Below are positions 1-8,525 of a stretch of 64,000 nt of DNA, in pieces. Location of the stretch: contig DASZTG010000036.1 in assembly GCA_035548375.1 (NCBI GenBank), forward strand, positions 1 through 64,000, written 5' to 3'. The position numbers and the translations under genes are program-made. Numbering within the stretch: position 1 is the first letter of the stretch; each line of letters opens with the position of its first letter. Source of the DNA: JACQAP01 sp035548375. GTDB lineage: Bacteria > Pseudomonadota > Gammaproteobacteria > Burkholderiales > JACQAP01. The notes under the pieces were generated by a model. It was not told the origin of the DNA. It made no database searches and worked only from the letters and a program-made list of their open reading frames with translations.

Positions 1-699
1 TTGCGTTGGACGGAAATGCTTGCGTTAGCCGAAGGCCCCTTCGTCCCGCCGGAATACCACGGCGTATGGAAGCGCACGCTGCTGCGCACGCCGACGAAGG
101 AAGACACGACCACGCAGGTGTACTGGCTGCAGACGCGATCGTGGCACGCGGACATTCGCGTGCCTGCGACCCGGCCCGACCTGTCAGGCAAGGCCGGCCT
201 GGAGGAACTCGCACGCGCCGAGCTCATGGCGCTCGCGGGACAGCAGGGCTTTTGCGGGATCACCATCGTCGACGAGGACATCTGCCGCTGGCTGCGCAAG
301 CACGACTTCCAGCCGCCGACCGGCGGCAACGACGTCGGCCGCATGGAATTCGAGACGCCGGACCGCGTGCTCGAATACGGCGTCGAGGCGGATTACTTCG
401 AGATCTGGGAAAAGCTGCCCGAGAGCGAGGGGAAGGCGTCCGCCATCCAGGTAACCGACGATCCGCTGTCGATATTTCTCACCGCTGGCGACTATGCGAT
501 GCACGTTCGGCCCCGCATTCCGGAATTGCCGGTTTCGGCGTCGCTCGCAGCGTGCCTGGAAGGCAAGAACGGGCAAATCCTGCGCGAGGCCGTGGACTTC
601 GAGATCAGCTTCGGGCGGCGTACCGCGTCGAGTGCCTGGAAAATCGAACTCTCCACGCTGCCGTGGAAGCAGGGCGTGACGGCGGCGAGCCCGAGATGA
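1..699 (+). CDS. conserved hypothetical protein, start uncertain
   Basis: This is an open frame of up to 232 codons running from the window edge to a TGA at 697-699. A TTG lies at position 1 and an in-frame ATG at 16 (MLALAEGPF). I cannot tell which start is used, or whether the gene begins before the window. The protein is soluble-looking, with no signal peptide or membrane segment. It is rich in Trp and acidic residues (QVYWLQTRSWHADIR, YFEIWEKLPE) and has the look of a small beta-rich ligand-binding protein, but I do not recognise the family. Base composition matches the neighbours. The next gene, on the opposite strand, ends 10 bases downstream, so the two are convergent. Confidence 0.65.
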   Translation: MRWTEMLALAEGPFVPPEYHGVWKRTLLRTPTKEDTTTQVYWLQTRSWHADIRVPATRPDLSGKAGLEELARAELMALAGQQGFCGITIVDEDICRWLRKHDFQPPTGGNDVGRMEFETPDRVLEYGVEADYFEIWEKLPESEGKASAIQVTDDPLSIFLTAGDYAMHVRPRIPELPVSASLAACLEGKNGQILREAVDFEISFGRRTASSAWKIELSTLPWKQGVTAASPR

Positions 700-709
700 A
701 GGCAGCGAA

Positions 710-976
710 CTATCGCCTCGTCAGGACATAAGCCAGGATAGCGGCCCCGACGATGGCAACGATCCACCAGGCTGCATTGTTGCGCATTCCGGATTGGCCC
801 GGTGGCGGCTGCAGTTCGGGATTGGCCCGCATATAGGCATCGACGCGATCCTTCGCCTCCTTGAGGCCGATGCCTTCGTCTTGCCGCACGATCTTGATGG
901 CCTGGATCAGCTTGCCGTTGCGGATGGCCGCGATTGCCGCCAGCGACAGCGGCGTCACCTTCTTTTCGTCGTTCAT
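710..976 (-). CDS. small protein with L7/L12-C-terminal-like domain and C-terminal TM helix
   Basis: This 88-aa protein has an N-terminal half that resembles the C-terminal domain of ribosomal protein L7/L12: GKLIQAIKIVRQDEGIGLKE followed by AKDRVDAYM, the usual 'AIKxVRxxxGxGLKEAK' signature. A Pro/Gln linker leads to one hydrophobic helix (about residues 69-85, AAWWIVAIVGAAILAYVL) and a short basic tail. It is probably a tail-anchored inner-membrane protein with the L7/L12-like domain in the cytoplasm. It is not the ribosomal protein, because the dimerisation domain is missing and a membrane anchor is present. A GGAG lies upstream of the ATG. Its cellular role is unknown. Confidence 0.7.
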   Translation of the reverse strand: MNDEKKVTPLSLAAIAAIRNGKLIQAIKIVRQDEGIGLKEAKDRVDAYMRANPELQPPPGQSGMRNNAAWWIVAIVGAAILAYVLTRR

Positions 977-1007
977 CCGGCTTCTCCGTAGCAGTGCAGG
1001 ATCCGCG

Positions 1008-1307
1008 CTAGCGAAAGAAAAACGACCCCGCCACGCCCGCCATGAAACCGCCCAGGATGGCCAGGCCGTTGATCCTGGCGAGCACGCGTCGCTCCGGCGG
1101 AATGACCAGGCTCAAGCCCGCGCAGAAGAACGCGATGCCGATCGCCGGCAATTGCCAGTGATACGGATCGCAGAACACTGCCCGGCATCGCTTCGGCGGC
1201 GTCCAGGGAATCACGCCGAAATACAGCAGGATCGGAATCGACGCCATCGCGCAGACGACGATGCACAGCATCGATCGTTGGCGCGGCGACAACCCGCTCG
1301 CATCCAT
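1008..1307 (-). CDS. small integral membrane protein of unknown function
   Basis: This 99-aa protein has about three hydrophobic segments: roughly residues 11-32, 53-70 and 80-97, ending GGFMAGVAGSFFFR. A Cys-containing, probably periplasmic loop lies between the first two (RCRAVFCDPYHW). No catalytic motif is visible and I do not recognise the family. The reading frame is on the same strand as the L7/L12-like membrane protein just downstream (31-base gap) and the serine hydrolase just upstream, so a short operon is possible. The ribosome binding site is weak, so the start is less certain than the frame. Confidence 0.55.
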   Translation of the reverse strand: MDASGLSPRQRSMLCIVVCAMASIPILLYFGVIPWTPPKRCRAVFCDPYHWQLPAIGIAFFCAGLSLVIPPERRVLARINGLAILGGFMAGVAGSFFFR

Positions 1308-1335
1308 CGATCCGCCCCCGCGGAGGATTCACGGC

Positions 1336-2616
1336 CTACTGGACGATTGCCTGATACACCATCTGCTTGAACAGGTAGCGGTCGTAGCGTCGCGGCATGC
1401 CGAACTGGCCCTGCGTCATCCACACGACGACGATGTCGTCCTTCGGGTCGACATAGAAGCCGGTGCCCGCCGCGCCTGCCCAGAAGTATTCCCCGGCGTT
1501 CCCGGTCACCTCGAAGCGCCCGGTTTCCTTGCGCACCGCGAACCCCAGGCCGAAGCCGGTGCCGCCGGGCAACGTGGTCGCGCCGGCGAACTTGATGTCC
1601 GGTCCGAGGTGATCCGTGGTCATGTAGCGCACCGTGGTCGGGCTCAGGATGCGCACGCCGTCGAGCTCGCCGCCGTTAATCATCATCTGCAGGAAGCGCG
1701 CGTAGTCCGTTGCCGTGCCGACGCTGCCGGCACCGCCGGCGTCGTTCTTCTGCGGGACGGTGACGTCGAGCAGCGCGATCGGCGTGTTGGTCGCGCGGTC
1801 CGTGGCGAATGGCTGCGCCAGGCGCGCGAGCTTGTCCTGGGGCACGATGAACGCGGAATCCTTCATGCCCAGCGGGGTGAACAGGCGTTCGTTAAGGAAT
1901 TCGCCGAGGGATTTCCCCGAGATGGCTTCGACGATGCGGCCGAGAACGTCGATCGACAGGCTGTACTCGAAGGTCGTGCCGGGCTGGTGCGCCAGCGGCA
2001 CTTTCGCCAGGCGCTCGACCTGCTCGGCGCCCGTGAGGTCCTTCCAGTCCACGTTTTCCTTGGTGTAGAGCTCCTTCACCTTGGGATGCGCGGTGAACTG
2101 CGGATAGACGATGCCCGAGGTGTGGCGCAGCAGGTCCTGGATGTTGACGTCGCGCTCGGCAGGTACGTTGACGTACTTCGTCGCGCCGGTGTACGGATCG
2201 GTTACCGGCACGCTCACCTGCAGGTTCGCAAGCTGGGGCAGGAATTTCGAGATCGGGTCGGTGACGCGCAGCTTGCCCTCTTCCATGAGCATCATGATGG
2301 CGACCGACGTGTAGGGCTTGGTCATGGAATAGAGCCTGAAGATGGCGTCCTTCGGCATCGGCGTGCCGGCCGCGGGATCGAGCTGGCCGACGCTCTCGAA
2401 GTACACCACCTTGCCGTGCCGGGCCACCAGCATGACCGCGCCGGGATACTGGCCCTTGTCGATCTCGCCCTGGATGACGGGCGCGATGCGCGCCAGGCGC
2501 TCGGAAGAAAAGCCCTGGCTCTCCGGCGCGGACGTCGGCAGATCGGCCGCCCAGGCCAGCGTGATGGCGGATAGCGCCAGAACGAGGCCGCAGGCAAAGC
2601 GATGCAGTTTCTTCAT
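1336..2616 (-). CDS. exported class C beta-lactamase-fold serine hydrolase
   Basis: This 426-aa protein has a Sec signal peptide (MKKLHRFACGLVLALSAITL, cleavage near AWA-AD). The serine beta-lactamase/DD-peptidase fold is shown by the Ser97-Met-Thr-Lys100 SxxK motif in IFRLYSMTKP and a Tyr218-Ser-Leu motif in the place of YxN. A glycine-rich segment (GLGFAV, near residue 355) precedes the last strand. YSL instead of YAN is usual in EstB-type esterases rather than AmpC. I therefore infer a periplasmic esterase or transesterase, not an antibiotic-resistance enzyme. An AGGAGAG ribosome binding site precedes the ATG. It is divergent from the EamA transporter; the 168-base gap presumably carries both promoters, but I see no clear motif there. 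Confidence 0.85.
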   Translation of the reverse strand: MKKLHRFACGLVLALSAITLAWAADLPTSAPESQGFSSERLARIAPVIQGEIDKGQYPGAVMLVARHGKVVYFESVGQLDPAAGTPMPKDAIFRLYSMTKPYTSVAIMMLMEEGKLRVTDPISKFLPQLANLQVSVPVTDPYTGATKYVNVPAERDVNIQDLLRHTSGIVYPQFTAHPKVKELYTKENVDWKDLTGAEQVERLAKVPLAHQPGTTFEYSLSIDVLGRIVEAISGKSLGEFLNERLFTPLGMKDSAFIVPQDKLARLAQPFATDRATNTPIALLDVTVPQKNDAGGAGSVGTATDYARFLQMMINGGELDGVRILSPTTVRYMTTDHLGPDIKFAGATTLPGGTGFGLGFAVRKETGRFEVTGNAGEYFWAGAAGTGFYVDPKDDIVVVWMTQGQFGMPRRYDRYLFKQMVYQAIVQ

Positions 2617-2784
2617 GTCGATCTCTCCTGATTGTCGTTATGCATTGCGAAGGCGCAGTGTAACCGCCGCCGCAATTGCCTGCGCGCTGCGAGCTCCGTC
2701 GCAACGCAACACGGCGGCATCCTCGGCTATGCTGTCGAGCGCGGGGCCGTTTCGCCCGCTCTCTCGCTTGGGGAAAATCGATCG

Positions 2785-3675
2785 GTGTTGACGGGAATCC
2801 TGTGCGGCCTCGCGGCCGGGGCGTTGTGGGGCGTGGTCTTCGTGTTCCCCCGGCTGGTGCCGGGTTTTTCGGAAGCCGACGTGACCGTGGGGCGCTTTCT
2901 CGCCTACGGCGCCATCGCCGGCCTGAGCACGGCGGTGCGCTTGCGGCGCAGCCCGCTGCCGACGCTGTCGCAGGCGGCTGCCGCGGGGGGCATGAGCGTG
3001 CTGGGATTTACCGGCTACTACCTCGTGCTGGTCTATGCCATCCGCGATGCCGGCGTCGCGGTGCCTTCGCTGATCATCGGCACCATCCCGCTGTGGATGA
3101 TGCTGCTCGGCAAGCCGGGACACTTGCGCTGGCAGGCGCTGCTGCCGGGCCTGATCCTGACAGCCGCCGGATTGGCGTTGATGACCCGCGCCTCTTATGG
3201 TCTGGAAAATGCGGGCGATGCAAGCTACTGGCGCGGCATCGCGCTTGCGGTCGTGTCGATGCTGGCGTGGACGATCTTCGGCCTGGCAAACGCGTCCTGG
3301 CTCAGGCGGCATCCAGACGTGGATGCGACCGACTGGGCGAACTGGCTCGGCATCGCCACCGGGCTGGGCGCGCTCCTGCTCGCGCTGGCGATCGGCTCGC
3401 CGCCGCGCGAATTGTTCGAGCGCCCGCAATTCGCGACGTTTGCCGCACTGTGCGTGCTCTCAGGGTTCGGTTCCTCCTGGCTGGCGACGATATTGTGGAA
3501 CATCGCGAGCCGCCGCCTTTCCGCCAGCCTGTGCGGACAACTCATCGTCAGCGAAACGCTGTTCGCGCTGCTGTATTCATTTCTGCTGGAAGGCCGCTGG
3601 CCCACGGCGGCCCAGGCAACGGCGGCGGTACTTTTCACCTTGGGTATCCTGGCATCGATCCGCGCGCATCGCTGA
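2785..3675 (+). CDS. EamA/DMT-family transporter
   Basis: This 296-aa inner-membrane protein has ten predicted helices in two tandem EamA units. The first begins at GILCGLAAGALWGVVFVFPR, the second near the segment GIALAVVSMLAWTIFGLAN. The drug/metabolite transporter superfamily exports or exchanges small metabolites; no substrate can be read here. The frame is open further upstream to 2632, but that extension is hydrophilic and unlike the family. I place the start at the GTG at 2785, with TTG 2788 as the alternative. It runs convergently into the FAD monooxygenase gene, 19 bases away. Confidence 0.85.
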   Translation: MLTGILCGLAAGALWGVVFVFPRLVPGFSEADVTVGRFLAYGAIAGLSTAVRLRRSPLPTLSQAAAAGGMSVLGFTGYYLVLVYAIRDAGVAVPSLIIGTIPLWMMLLGKPGHLRWQALLPGLILTAAGLALMTRASYGLENAGDASYWRGIALAVVSMLAWTIFGLANASWLRRHPDVDATDWANWLGIATGLGALLLALAIGSPPRELFERPQFATFAALCVLSGFGSSWLATILWNIASRRLSASLCGQLIVSETLFALLYSFLLEGRWPTAAQATAAVLFTLGILASIRAHR

Positions 3676-3694
3676 ATCGCGCCGTGCGAGGTGA

Positions 3695-5266
3695 TCAGGG
3701 CCGGATGTGCAACCGCCCTTCGACGTAGCGCAGCACCGCACCTGTATCCAGCTTCAATCCCGCCATCGCGATATAGCCGTCCGGTCGCAAGAGATAGAAC
3801 GACACCGGCGGGACGTGCGCGCGCGCCAGCTCGGCGTCGTTCGCCGGATTTGACGGGACGCCCAGCACATCCAGCAGGCCATCCAGCTTCGGCAGGCCGC
3901 CCGTCGGTGCCGGTTGTCCGAACAGGATCAGCGTGAACCTGGTGTCGTCCAGCTTTTCGTAGAGGCTTTGCACCGGCTCGTCGCGCTCGAGCGCAAGCCG
4001 CAGCCAGGGAAAGCGGTCGCCGGCGCGCGGAGCGTCGGCGGGGAGGCCGGCGAGCGATTCCGACAGGCTGCTTTCACGATAGTGGATGCCGGTCTGCGAG
4101 ATCGTGCGAAAGGCCAGCCGCTGCGCCGCACGCAGTTTCATGACCAGCGCGGCTATCCTCACCAGCACGCGCGTGCGGAACAATGCGATGAACGGGTTCT
4201 CCGACACCACGACCGAAAACATGCGGTCGGTCGTCTCCAGCAAGCGGCGCGCGACCGGAAGACGCTCTTCGGCATAGGAGTCGATCAAAGCCTCGGCTGC
4301 TTTTCCGGAAGTCACGAGCGCCAGCTTCCACGCAAGGTTGTACGCATCCTGCAAACCGGTGTTCATGCCTTGCGCGCCGACCGGGCTATGTATGTGCGCG
4401 GCGTCGCCGAGCACAAAGCAGCGGCCCACTCGGAACTGCTCCGCGCGCCGGTGATGGATGCGATAGGTCGACAGCCAGCTGCATTTCCGGAAGGCCATGC
4501 TGGACCCGGCATCCCGCTCGATGAAAGGCGAAAGCTCTTCGAACGCCAGGTCTTTCCTGTCGCGCAATTCCCTTGGCAGAATTCCTACGATGCGCCAATG
4601 ATTCTCCCCTCGCATGGGAAAGAACAAATGGAAGCGCTGGCGCCAGAGATAGACATTGACTTCTTCCGGCACCATCGATCCCGTCATCTCGACGTCGGCC
4701 ACAAAGAAGACATGCTCGTAGGGCGCGCCGGAGAAAGCGATGCGATTCAGTTCGCGCACGGCGCTGTGCGCGCCGTCGCAGCCCGCGATCCACGCCGACG
4801 TCGTTTCCTGCGTGGAGCCGTCCGGCATTTTCAGCGTGGCTCGGGCATGGTCGGGTGCCTGTGCGATGCCGGTCAGCTCGGTGTTCCATTCGACCATGAC
4901 ACCCTGCTCGCGCAGCTTGTCACCGAGCAGGCGCTCGTTGTCATCCTGGCCGAGTATCAGAAGATAGGGGTACGGGCTGATGCCCAGGCCTATCGTCGAC
5001 AACGGCACGCGCGCGGCGTGCCTGCCGAGCGACCAGATGTCCGCGCCTGTCGCTCTCTTGCCGAGTGCGATGGCGCGGTCGGCGAAGCCGAGGTGAGCGT
5101 AGATTTCCAGGGTTCGCGCCTGCACTCCCAGCGCTCGCGTCTGCATAGCCGGTCCGGCATGCCTGTCGATGATGCGCACGCGCACGCCGCGTCGATGCAA
5201 CTGGTTCGCGAGCATCAGGCCGGTGGGGCCTGCACCGACGACAAGGACATCGGTTTCCAATGACAT
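3695..5266 (-). CDS. FAD-dependent aromatic-ring monooxygenase (PheA/TfdB-like)
   Basis: This 523-aa class A flavoprotein monooxygenase carries the dinucleotide-binding GAGPTG at residues 11-16. The second FAD motif GDAAHIHSPVGAQGMNTG is followed by QDAYNLAWKL, and there is a C-terminal thioredoxin-like domain of the phenol-hydroxylase type. Members hydroxylate phenols or similar aromatics using NAD(P)H and O2; the exact substrate cannot be read. The ATG at 5264-5266 has a strong GGGAGGG upstream. The open frame extends 20 codons further, but that stretch holds the promoter and operator. It is divergent from the LysE exporter. The shared 110-base gap has a perfect inverted repeat over the -10 box, so control by a local repressor is likely. 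Confidence 0.85.
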   Translation of the reverse strand: MSLETDVLVVGAGPTGLMLANQLHRRGVRVRIIDRHAGPAMQTRALGVQARTLEIYAHLGFADRAIALGKRATGADIWSLGRHAARVPLSTIGLGISPYPYLLILGQDDNERLLGDKLREQGVMVEWNTELTGIAQAPDHARATLKMPDGSTQETTSAWIAGCDGAHSAVRELNRIAFSGAPYEHVFFVADVEMTGSMVPEEVNVYLWRQRFHLFFPMRGENHWRIVGILPRELRDRKDLAFEELSPFIERDAGSSMAFRKCSWLSTYRIHHRRAEQFRVGRCFVLGDAAHIHSPVGAQGMNTGLQDAYNLAWKLALVTSGKAAEALIDSYAEERLPVARRLLETTDRMFSVVVSENPFIALFRTRVLVRIAALVMKLRAAQRLAFRTISQTGIHYRESSLSESLAGLPADAPRAGDRFPWLRLALERDEPVQSLYEKLDDTRFTLILFGQPAPTGGLPKLDGLLDVLGVPSNPANDAELARAHVPPVSFYLLRPDGYIAMAGLKLDTGAVLRYVEGRLHIRP

Positions 5267-5283
5267 GACGAACCCTCCCGGAT

Positions 5284-5304
5284 CCATTGTAGAACCAACA
5301 ATGG
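5284..5304. promoter_or_regulatory. operator-like inverted repeat over the monooxygenase -10 box
   Basis: The perfect repeat CCATTGT-N7-ACAATGG lies between the divergent monooxygenase and LysE genes. Read on the minus strand it contains TACAAT (5286-5291), a good sigma-70 -10 box about 20 bases before the monooxygenase ATG; the -35 (TTCGTT) is poor. Such geometry is typical of TetR or MarR repressor sites. No regulator gene lies next to it. Confidence 0.55.
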
Positions 5305-5376
5305 GCGCAACGAAATCCTTCGTCATATTGGCCCGCCTTCTTGACGCCCGGACGACGGGAGCCCAGCATTCGGACC

Positions 5377-5988
5377 ATGCAGCCCGACACCTTCCTGATC
5401 TATCTGTTTGCCGCGACCGGCTTGTCGCTCTCGCCGGGACCCAACGGCCTGCTCGCGCTGACCCACGGCGCGCTGCACGGCCGACGCAAGGCGCTCTACA
5501 CGATTTTCGGCGGGGCGCTTGGCTTCGTGGCCGTGATCGCGTTGTCGATGTTCGGGATCGGCGCGCTGATCAAAGCTTCGCTCGTCTGGCTGACGATCAT
5601 GAAATGGGTTGGCGGCGCCTATCTGGTCTGGCTGGGAATACAAGTGTGGCGCTCGCCCACGATCGGCCTCGAAGTCAATGGCACCGCGGGGCCGAGGTCA
5701 GGCAGTTCGATGTTTCGTCAGGGGCTGCTTTCCGCTGTGACCAACCCCAAGGGGTTACTGTTCTTCACCGCGTTCCTGCCGCAGTTCATCGACCCCGCGC
5801 GCAGCCTCATCGTGCAATTCATCGTGATGGCCGGAACCTTTGCGCTGATCGAGATCGCAACCGAACTCTTCATCGCGAGCATGGCCCATCGCATCAGCCC
5901 GTGGCTGCGGCGCGTGGGACGGCGATTTAATCAAGCGTGCGGCGGGTTGTTCGTGGCGATCGGAACGATTCTGCCGCTACGAAGCTAG
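5377..5988 (+). CDS. LysE/RhtB-family exporter
   Basis: This 203-aa inner-membrane protein opens with the family hallmark LSLSPGPNGLLALTHGALHG. A second conserved segment, GLLSAVTNPKGLLFFTAFLP, follows and there are five to six hydrophobic helices. LysE/RhtB proteins export amino acids or their analogues driven by the proton gradient. I chose the ATG at 5377 because the family begins just before this first helix; the 12-codon extension upstream is polar. It is divergent from the FAD monooxygenase, with which it may share regulation. The convergent DUF1801 gene ends 11 bases downstream. Confidence 0.85.
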   Translation: MQPDTFLIYLFAATGLSLSPGPNGLLALTHGALHGRRKALYTIFGGALGFVAVIALSMFGIGALIKASLVWLTIMKWVGGAYLVWLGIQVWRSPTIGLEVNGTAGPRSGSSMFRQGLLSAVTNPKGLLFFTAFLPQFIDPARSLIVQFIVMAGTFALIEIATELFIASMAHRISPWLRRVGRRFNQACGGLFVAIGTILPLRS

Positions 5989-5998
5989 GAAGGAAGAT

Positions 5999-6397
5999 TC
6001 AGCGCTTCGTCTTGTTCTTGCTGCGCGCAGCGGCCTTTTCGATGTCTTGCTTTACGCGAAACCTGGTCAGGCGTTGGATCAGGTCGAGCGGCATGGGCTC
6101 GTCCAGTGGAAACCTGAGATTCCCCTTCTCCCCCGCATACCGCGAAGCCGCCTTCTCCAGGCGCGCATCCCCCTTGATGGGCGGGTAGAAACCGATGTGG
6201 TTCTTGAAGGCCGCGAAGTAGACGAGCATGCCGTTCTGCTTGAGCGCCGGCATGCGGTAACTGATGACTTCCTGTGCGTCGGATGCGGCGGTTCGTACGG
6301 CTTTCCGAACCTGCCGCAGGACCGCCTGGACCTTCGGCGGGAAGGACTCGATGTACGCGTCGACGTTCGCGGGCGCGCGAGGGGAAGTTGTCACCAT
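5999..6397 (-). CDS. DUF1801 (YdhG-like) protein
   Basis: This 132-aa cytoplasmic protein of the DUF1801/YdhG fold shows the characteristic run VDAYIESFPPKVQAVLRQVR, then EVISYRMPALKQNGMLVYFA and HIGFYPP. The C-terminus is Lys/Arg-rich (ARSKNKTKR). The family includes the frataxin-like iron chaperone Fra/YdhG of Bacillus, but most members, including this one, have no proven role. Length is normal. It lies just downstream of the pentad-repeat gene on the same strand (25-base gap) and could be cotranscribed with it. Confidence 0.8.
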   Translation of the reverse strand: MVTTSPRAPANVDAYIESFPPKVQAVLRQVRKAVRTAASDAQEVISYRMPALKQNGMLVYFAAFKNHIGFYPPIKGDARLEKAASRYAGEKGNLRFPLDEPMPLDLIQRLTRFRVKQDIEKAAARSKNKTKR

Positions 6398-6422
6398 GTA
6401 CGGTGAAAATGCCGGTAAATGG

Positions 6423-6737
6423 CTAGCCCTCCGAGTCGGGCTTGTTCGGCGATTCCAGATGCTTGATCACGCGCAGGCGATGAACGACCAGTTCGTCGAT
6501 CTCGAGCCGGCGGATTCGCGCCCGGCCGACGTTCAGCCGGCCGATGGCCATGGCACCGATGGCAATAGCGCCAATCGCAATGGCCGCAAGGGCCAGCGTC
6601 CCGATGGCCTGCGACCCCGTTGCCTGCGCCCCGATCGCGCTGGCGCCGATCTTGACCGCTGGGTGACGCTCGGTCCGCGCCTTGAGATCGGTTCGTTCAT
6701 CCCCGGCGATGCTGGCGTTGCGTTTACGCATGAGCAT
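6423..6737 (-). CDS. small pentad-repeat protein
   Basis: This 104-aa protein has, at about residues 30-90, a run of roughly a dozen five-residue units: AIGAQ, ATGSQ, AIGTL, ALAAI, AIGAI, AIGAM, AIGRL, NVGRA, RIRRL, EIDEL, VVHRL. A hydrophobic residue recurs at every fifth position, and the units drift from apolar to charged toward the C-terminus. The period matches pentapeptide-repeat beta-helices, although the usual A(D/N)LXX consensus is not met (Gly replaces the polar residue). No signal peptide is visible, and the N-terminus is basic (MLMRKRN). AGAGG lies 11 bases upstream of the start; an ATG two codons in is an alternative. Function unknown. Confidence 0.65.
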   Translation of the reverse strand: MLMRKRNASIAGDERTDLKARTERHPAVKIGASAIGAQATGSQAIGTLALAAIAIGAIAIGAMAIGRLNVGRARIRRLEIDELVVHRLRVIKHLESPNKPDSEG

Positions 6738-6814
6738 AAGACTGGCCTCTTTGCTGTTGAATTGATTGTCGCATCGCGAGCCCGCGCTTGATCCGTTTTT
6801 CGGCGCCGTACCAG

Positions 6815-8464
6815 CTATCCCGGTGTCGCGATTGCCTTGTCGACTATCGCCTGCGCCTCGGCAAAAATCCTCTTCAGGTGTTCTTCGCCCTTGAAGCTCT
6901 CGCCGTAGATCTTGTAGATCTCCTCCGTTCCAGACGGCCGCGCGGCGAACCAGCCGTTGGCCGACACGACCTTCAGTCCACCGAGCGGCGCGTTGTTACC
7001 CGGCGCATTGCTGAGGATCTGCAGGATCGGCTCTCCCGCCAGGTCTTTGGATTTGATCTCTTGCGGCGTCAGCTTCGACAACCGCTTTTTTTGCTCCGTC
7101 GTCGCAGGCGCGTCGACGCGATCGAAGCTGGATTTCCCGAGTTCCTTCTCGAACCCCGCGTAGATTTCTCCGGGGTCGCTACCGCTGCGCGCGATGATTT
7201 CCGCGGACAGCAGGGCGGGCACGAGCCCGTCCTTGTCGGTCGTCCAGGCAGTGCCGTCCATACGCAGGAACGACGCGCCCGCGCTTTCCTCGCCCACGAA
7301 TCCGAGTGAGCCGTCGACCAAACCATCCACGAACCATTTGAAGCCGACCGGCACTTCGTAGAGCCGCTTGCCGAGCCTGGCGGTCACGCGATCGATCATC
7401 AGGCTGCTGACGGCAGTCTTGCCCACGCCCGCTTTGCCACCCCACTTCGGCCGGTGCCGGAATAAATGGTCGATGCACACCGCGAGGTAGTGGTTCGGCG
7501 GCACCAGGCCGACGCTGCGCGTGACGATGCCGTGCCGGTCATGGTCGGTGTCGCAGGCGAAGGCGATGTCGAACTTGTCCTTCATCTGCAGCAGGCTCTG
7601 CATTGCATAGGGCGAGGACGGGTCCATGCGGATCTTGCCGTCCCAATCCAGGGTCATGAATCTGAAGGTCGGATCGACCTGGTCCTCGAACACCGTGATG
7701 TCCAGCTTGTATCGCTCGGCAATGCACGCCCAGTAGTGCACGCCCGCGCCGCCGAGCGGATCCGCGCCGATGCGCAGGCCCGCGCCGCGAATCGCTTCCA
7801 TGTCGAGCACGCTGCCGAGGTCGGCCACATAGGCGCCGAGATAATCGTGCCGGTGCGTGGTCGGCGCGCGCATCGCCGCTGCCAGCGGCATGCGCTTCAC
7901 GCCGTCGAGCTTCGCACGCAGCAAATCGTTGGCGGCGTTCTCTATCCATTTCGTGACGTCGATGTCGGCCGGCCCGCCGTTCGGCGGGTTGTACTTGAAG
8001 CCGCCGTTGTCGGGAGGATTATGTGACGGCGTGACGACGATGCCGTCCGCGAGGCCGTCCTTGCGCCCGCGGTTGTACACGAGGATCGCGTGCGAAACCG
8101 CAGGTGTCGGCGTGTAGTCGTCGTCTTTCGCGAGCATGACATCGACGCCATGTGCGGCCAGCACTTCGATCGCGCTAGTCGCAGCAGGCGTGGAAAGCGC
8201 ATGCGTATCGATGCCGAGGAACAACGGTCCGCTGATGCCCTTCTGCTTGCGATAGCGGCAGATCGCTTCCGTGATGGCCAGCACATGCCACTCGTTGAAG
8301 CTCGCGGTAAACGACGAGCCGCGATGGCCCGACGTGCCGAATGCGACGCGCTGCGCCGGCACCGACGGATCGGGAATTTCCGTGTAATACGCCGAGACGA
8401 GCCGCGGGATGTCCGTCAGGCCGCCCGGTGGAGCGGTTTTACCGGCAAGGGGGCTGATGTTCAT
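6815..8464 (-). CDS. pgm: phosphoglucomutase (alpha-D-glucose phosphate-specific)
   Basis: This 549-aa enzyme interconverts glucose-1-phosphate and glucose-6-phosphate, linking glycogen and cell-envelope sugars to glycolysis. The phosphoserine loop is TPSHNP (Ser147, in GIVVTPSHNPPDNGG). The Mg-binding loop is CDTDHDRHG, the sugar loop is GEESAG, and the C-terminal phosphate loop is RPSGTEEIYK. N-terminal FGTSGHRGS is also standard. TPSHNP rather than TASHNP is normal for this bacterial Pgm subfamily. Length is as expected. The gene starts 61 bases after the last gene of the nitrogen cluster on the same strand. I expect it to be independent housekeeping, although read-through is possible. Confidence 0.93.
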   Translation of the reverse strand: MNISPLAGKTAPPGGLTDIPRLVSAYYTEIPDPSVPAQRVAFGTSGHRGSSFTASFNEWHVLAITEAICRYRKQKGISGPLFLGIDTHALSTPAATSAIEVLAAHGVDVMLAKDDDYTPTPAVSHAILVYNRGRKDGLADGIVVTPSHNPPDNGGFKYNPPNGGPADIDVTKWIENAANDLLRAKLDGVKRMPLAAAMRAPTTHRHDYLGAYVADLGSVLDMEAIRGAGLRIGADPLGGAGVHYWACIAERYKLDITVFEDQVDPTFRFMTLDWDGKIRMDPSSPYAMQSLLQMKDKFDIAFACDTDHDRHGIVTRSVGLVPPNHYLAVCIDHLFRHRPKWGGKAGVGKTAVSSLMIDRVTARLGKRLYEVPVGFKWFVDGLVDGSLGFVGEESAGASFLRMDGTAWTTDKDGLVPALLSAEIIARSGSDPGEIYAGFEKELGKSSFDRVDAPATTEQKKRLSKLTPQEIKSKDLAGEPILQILSNAPGNNAPLGGLKVVSANGWFAARPSGTEEIYKIYGESFKGEEHLKRIFAEAQAIVDKAIATPG

Positions 8465-8525
8465 GGAAGCAACCAGGAATGGAGGTGACAGTCAGACCCG
8501 AAACTTGCAGCCGGGTTGCCGGATT

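Noticed and set aside
1261..2574. 437-aa open frame on the plus strand opposite the serine hydrolase
   Set aside because: It is the antisense shadow of a gene with a signal peptide and SxxK motif. The translation is His/Arg-rich with no family features, as expected from GC-rich DNA.
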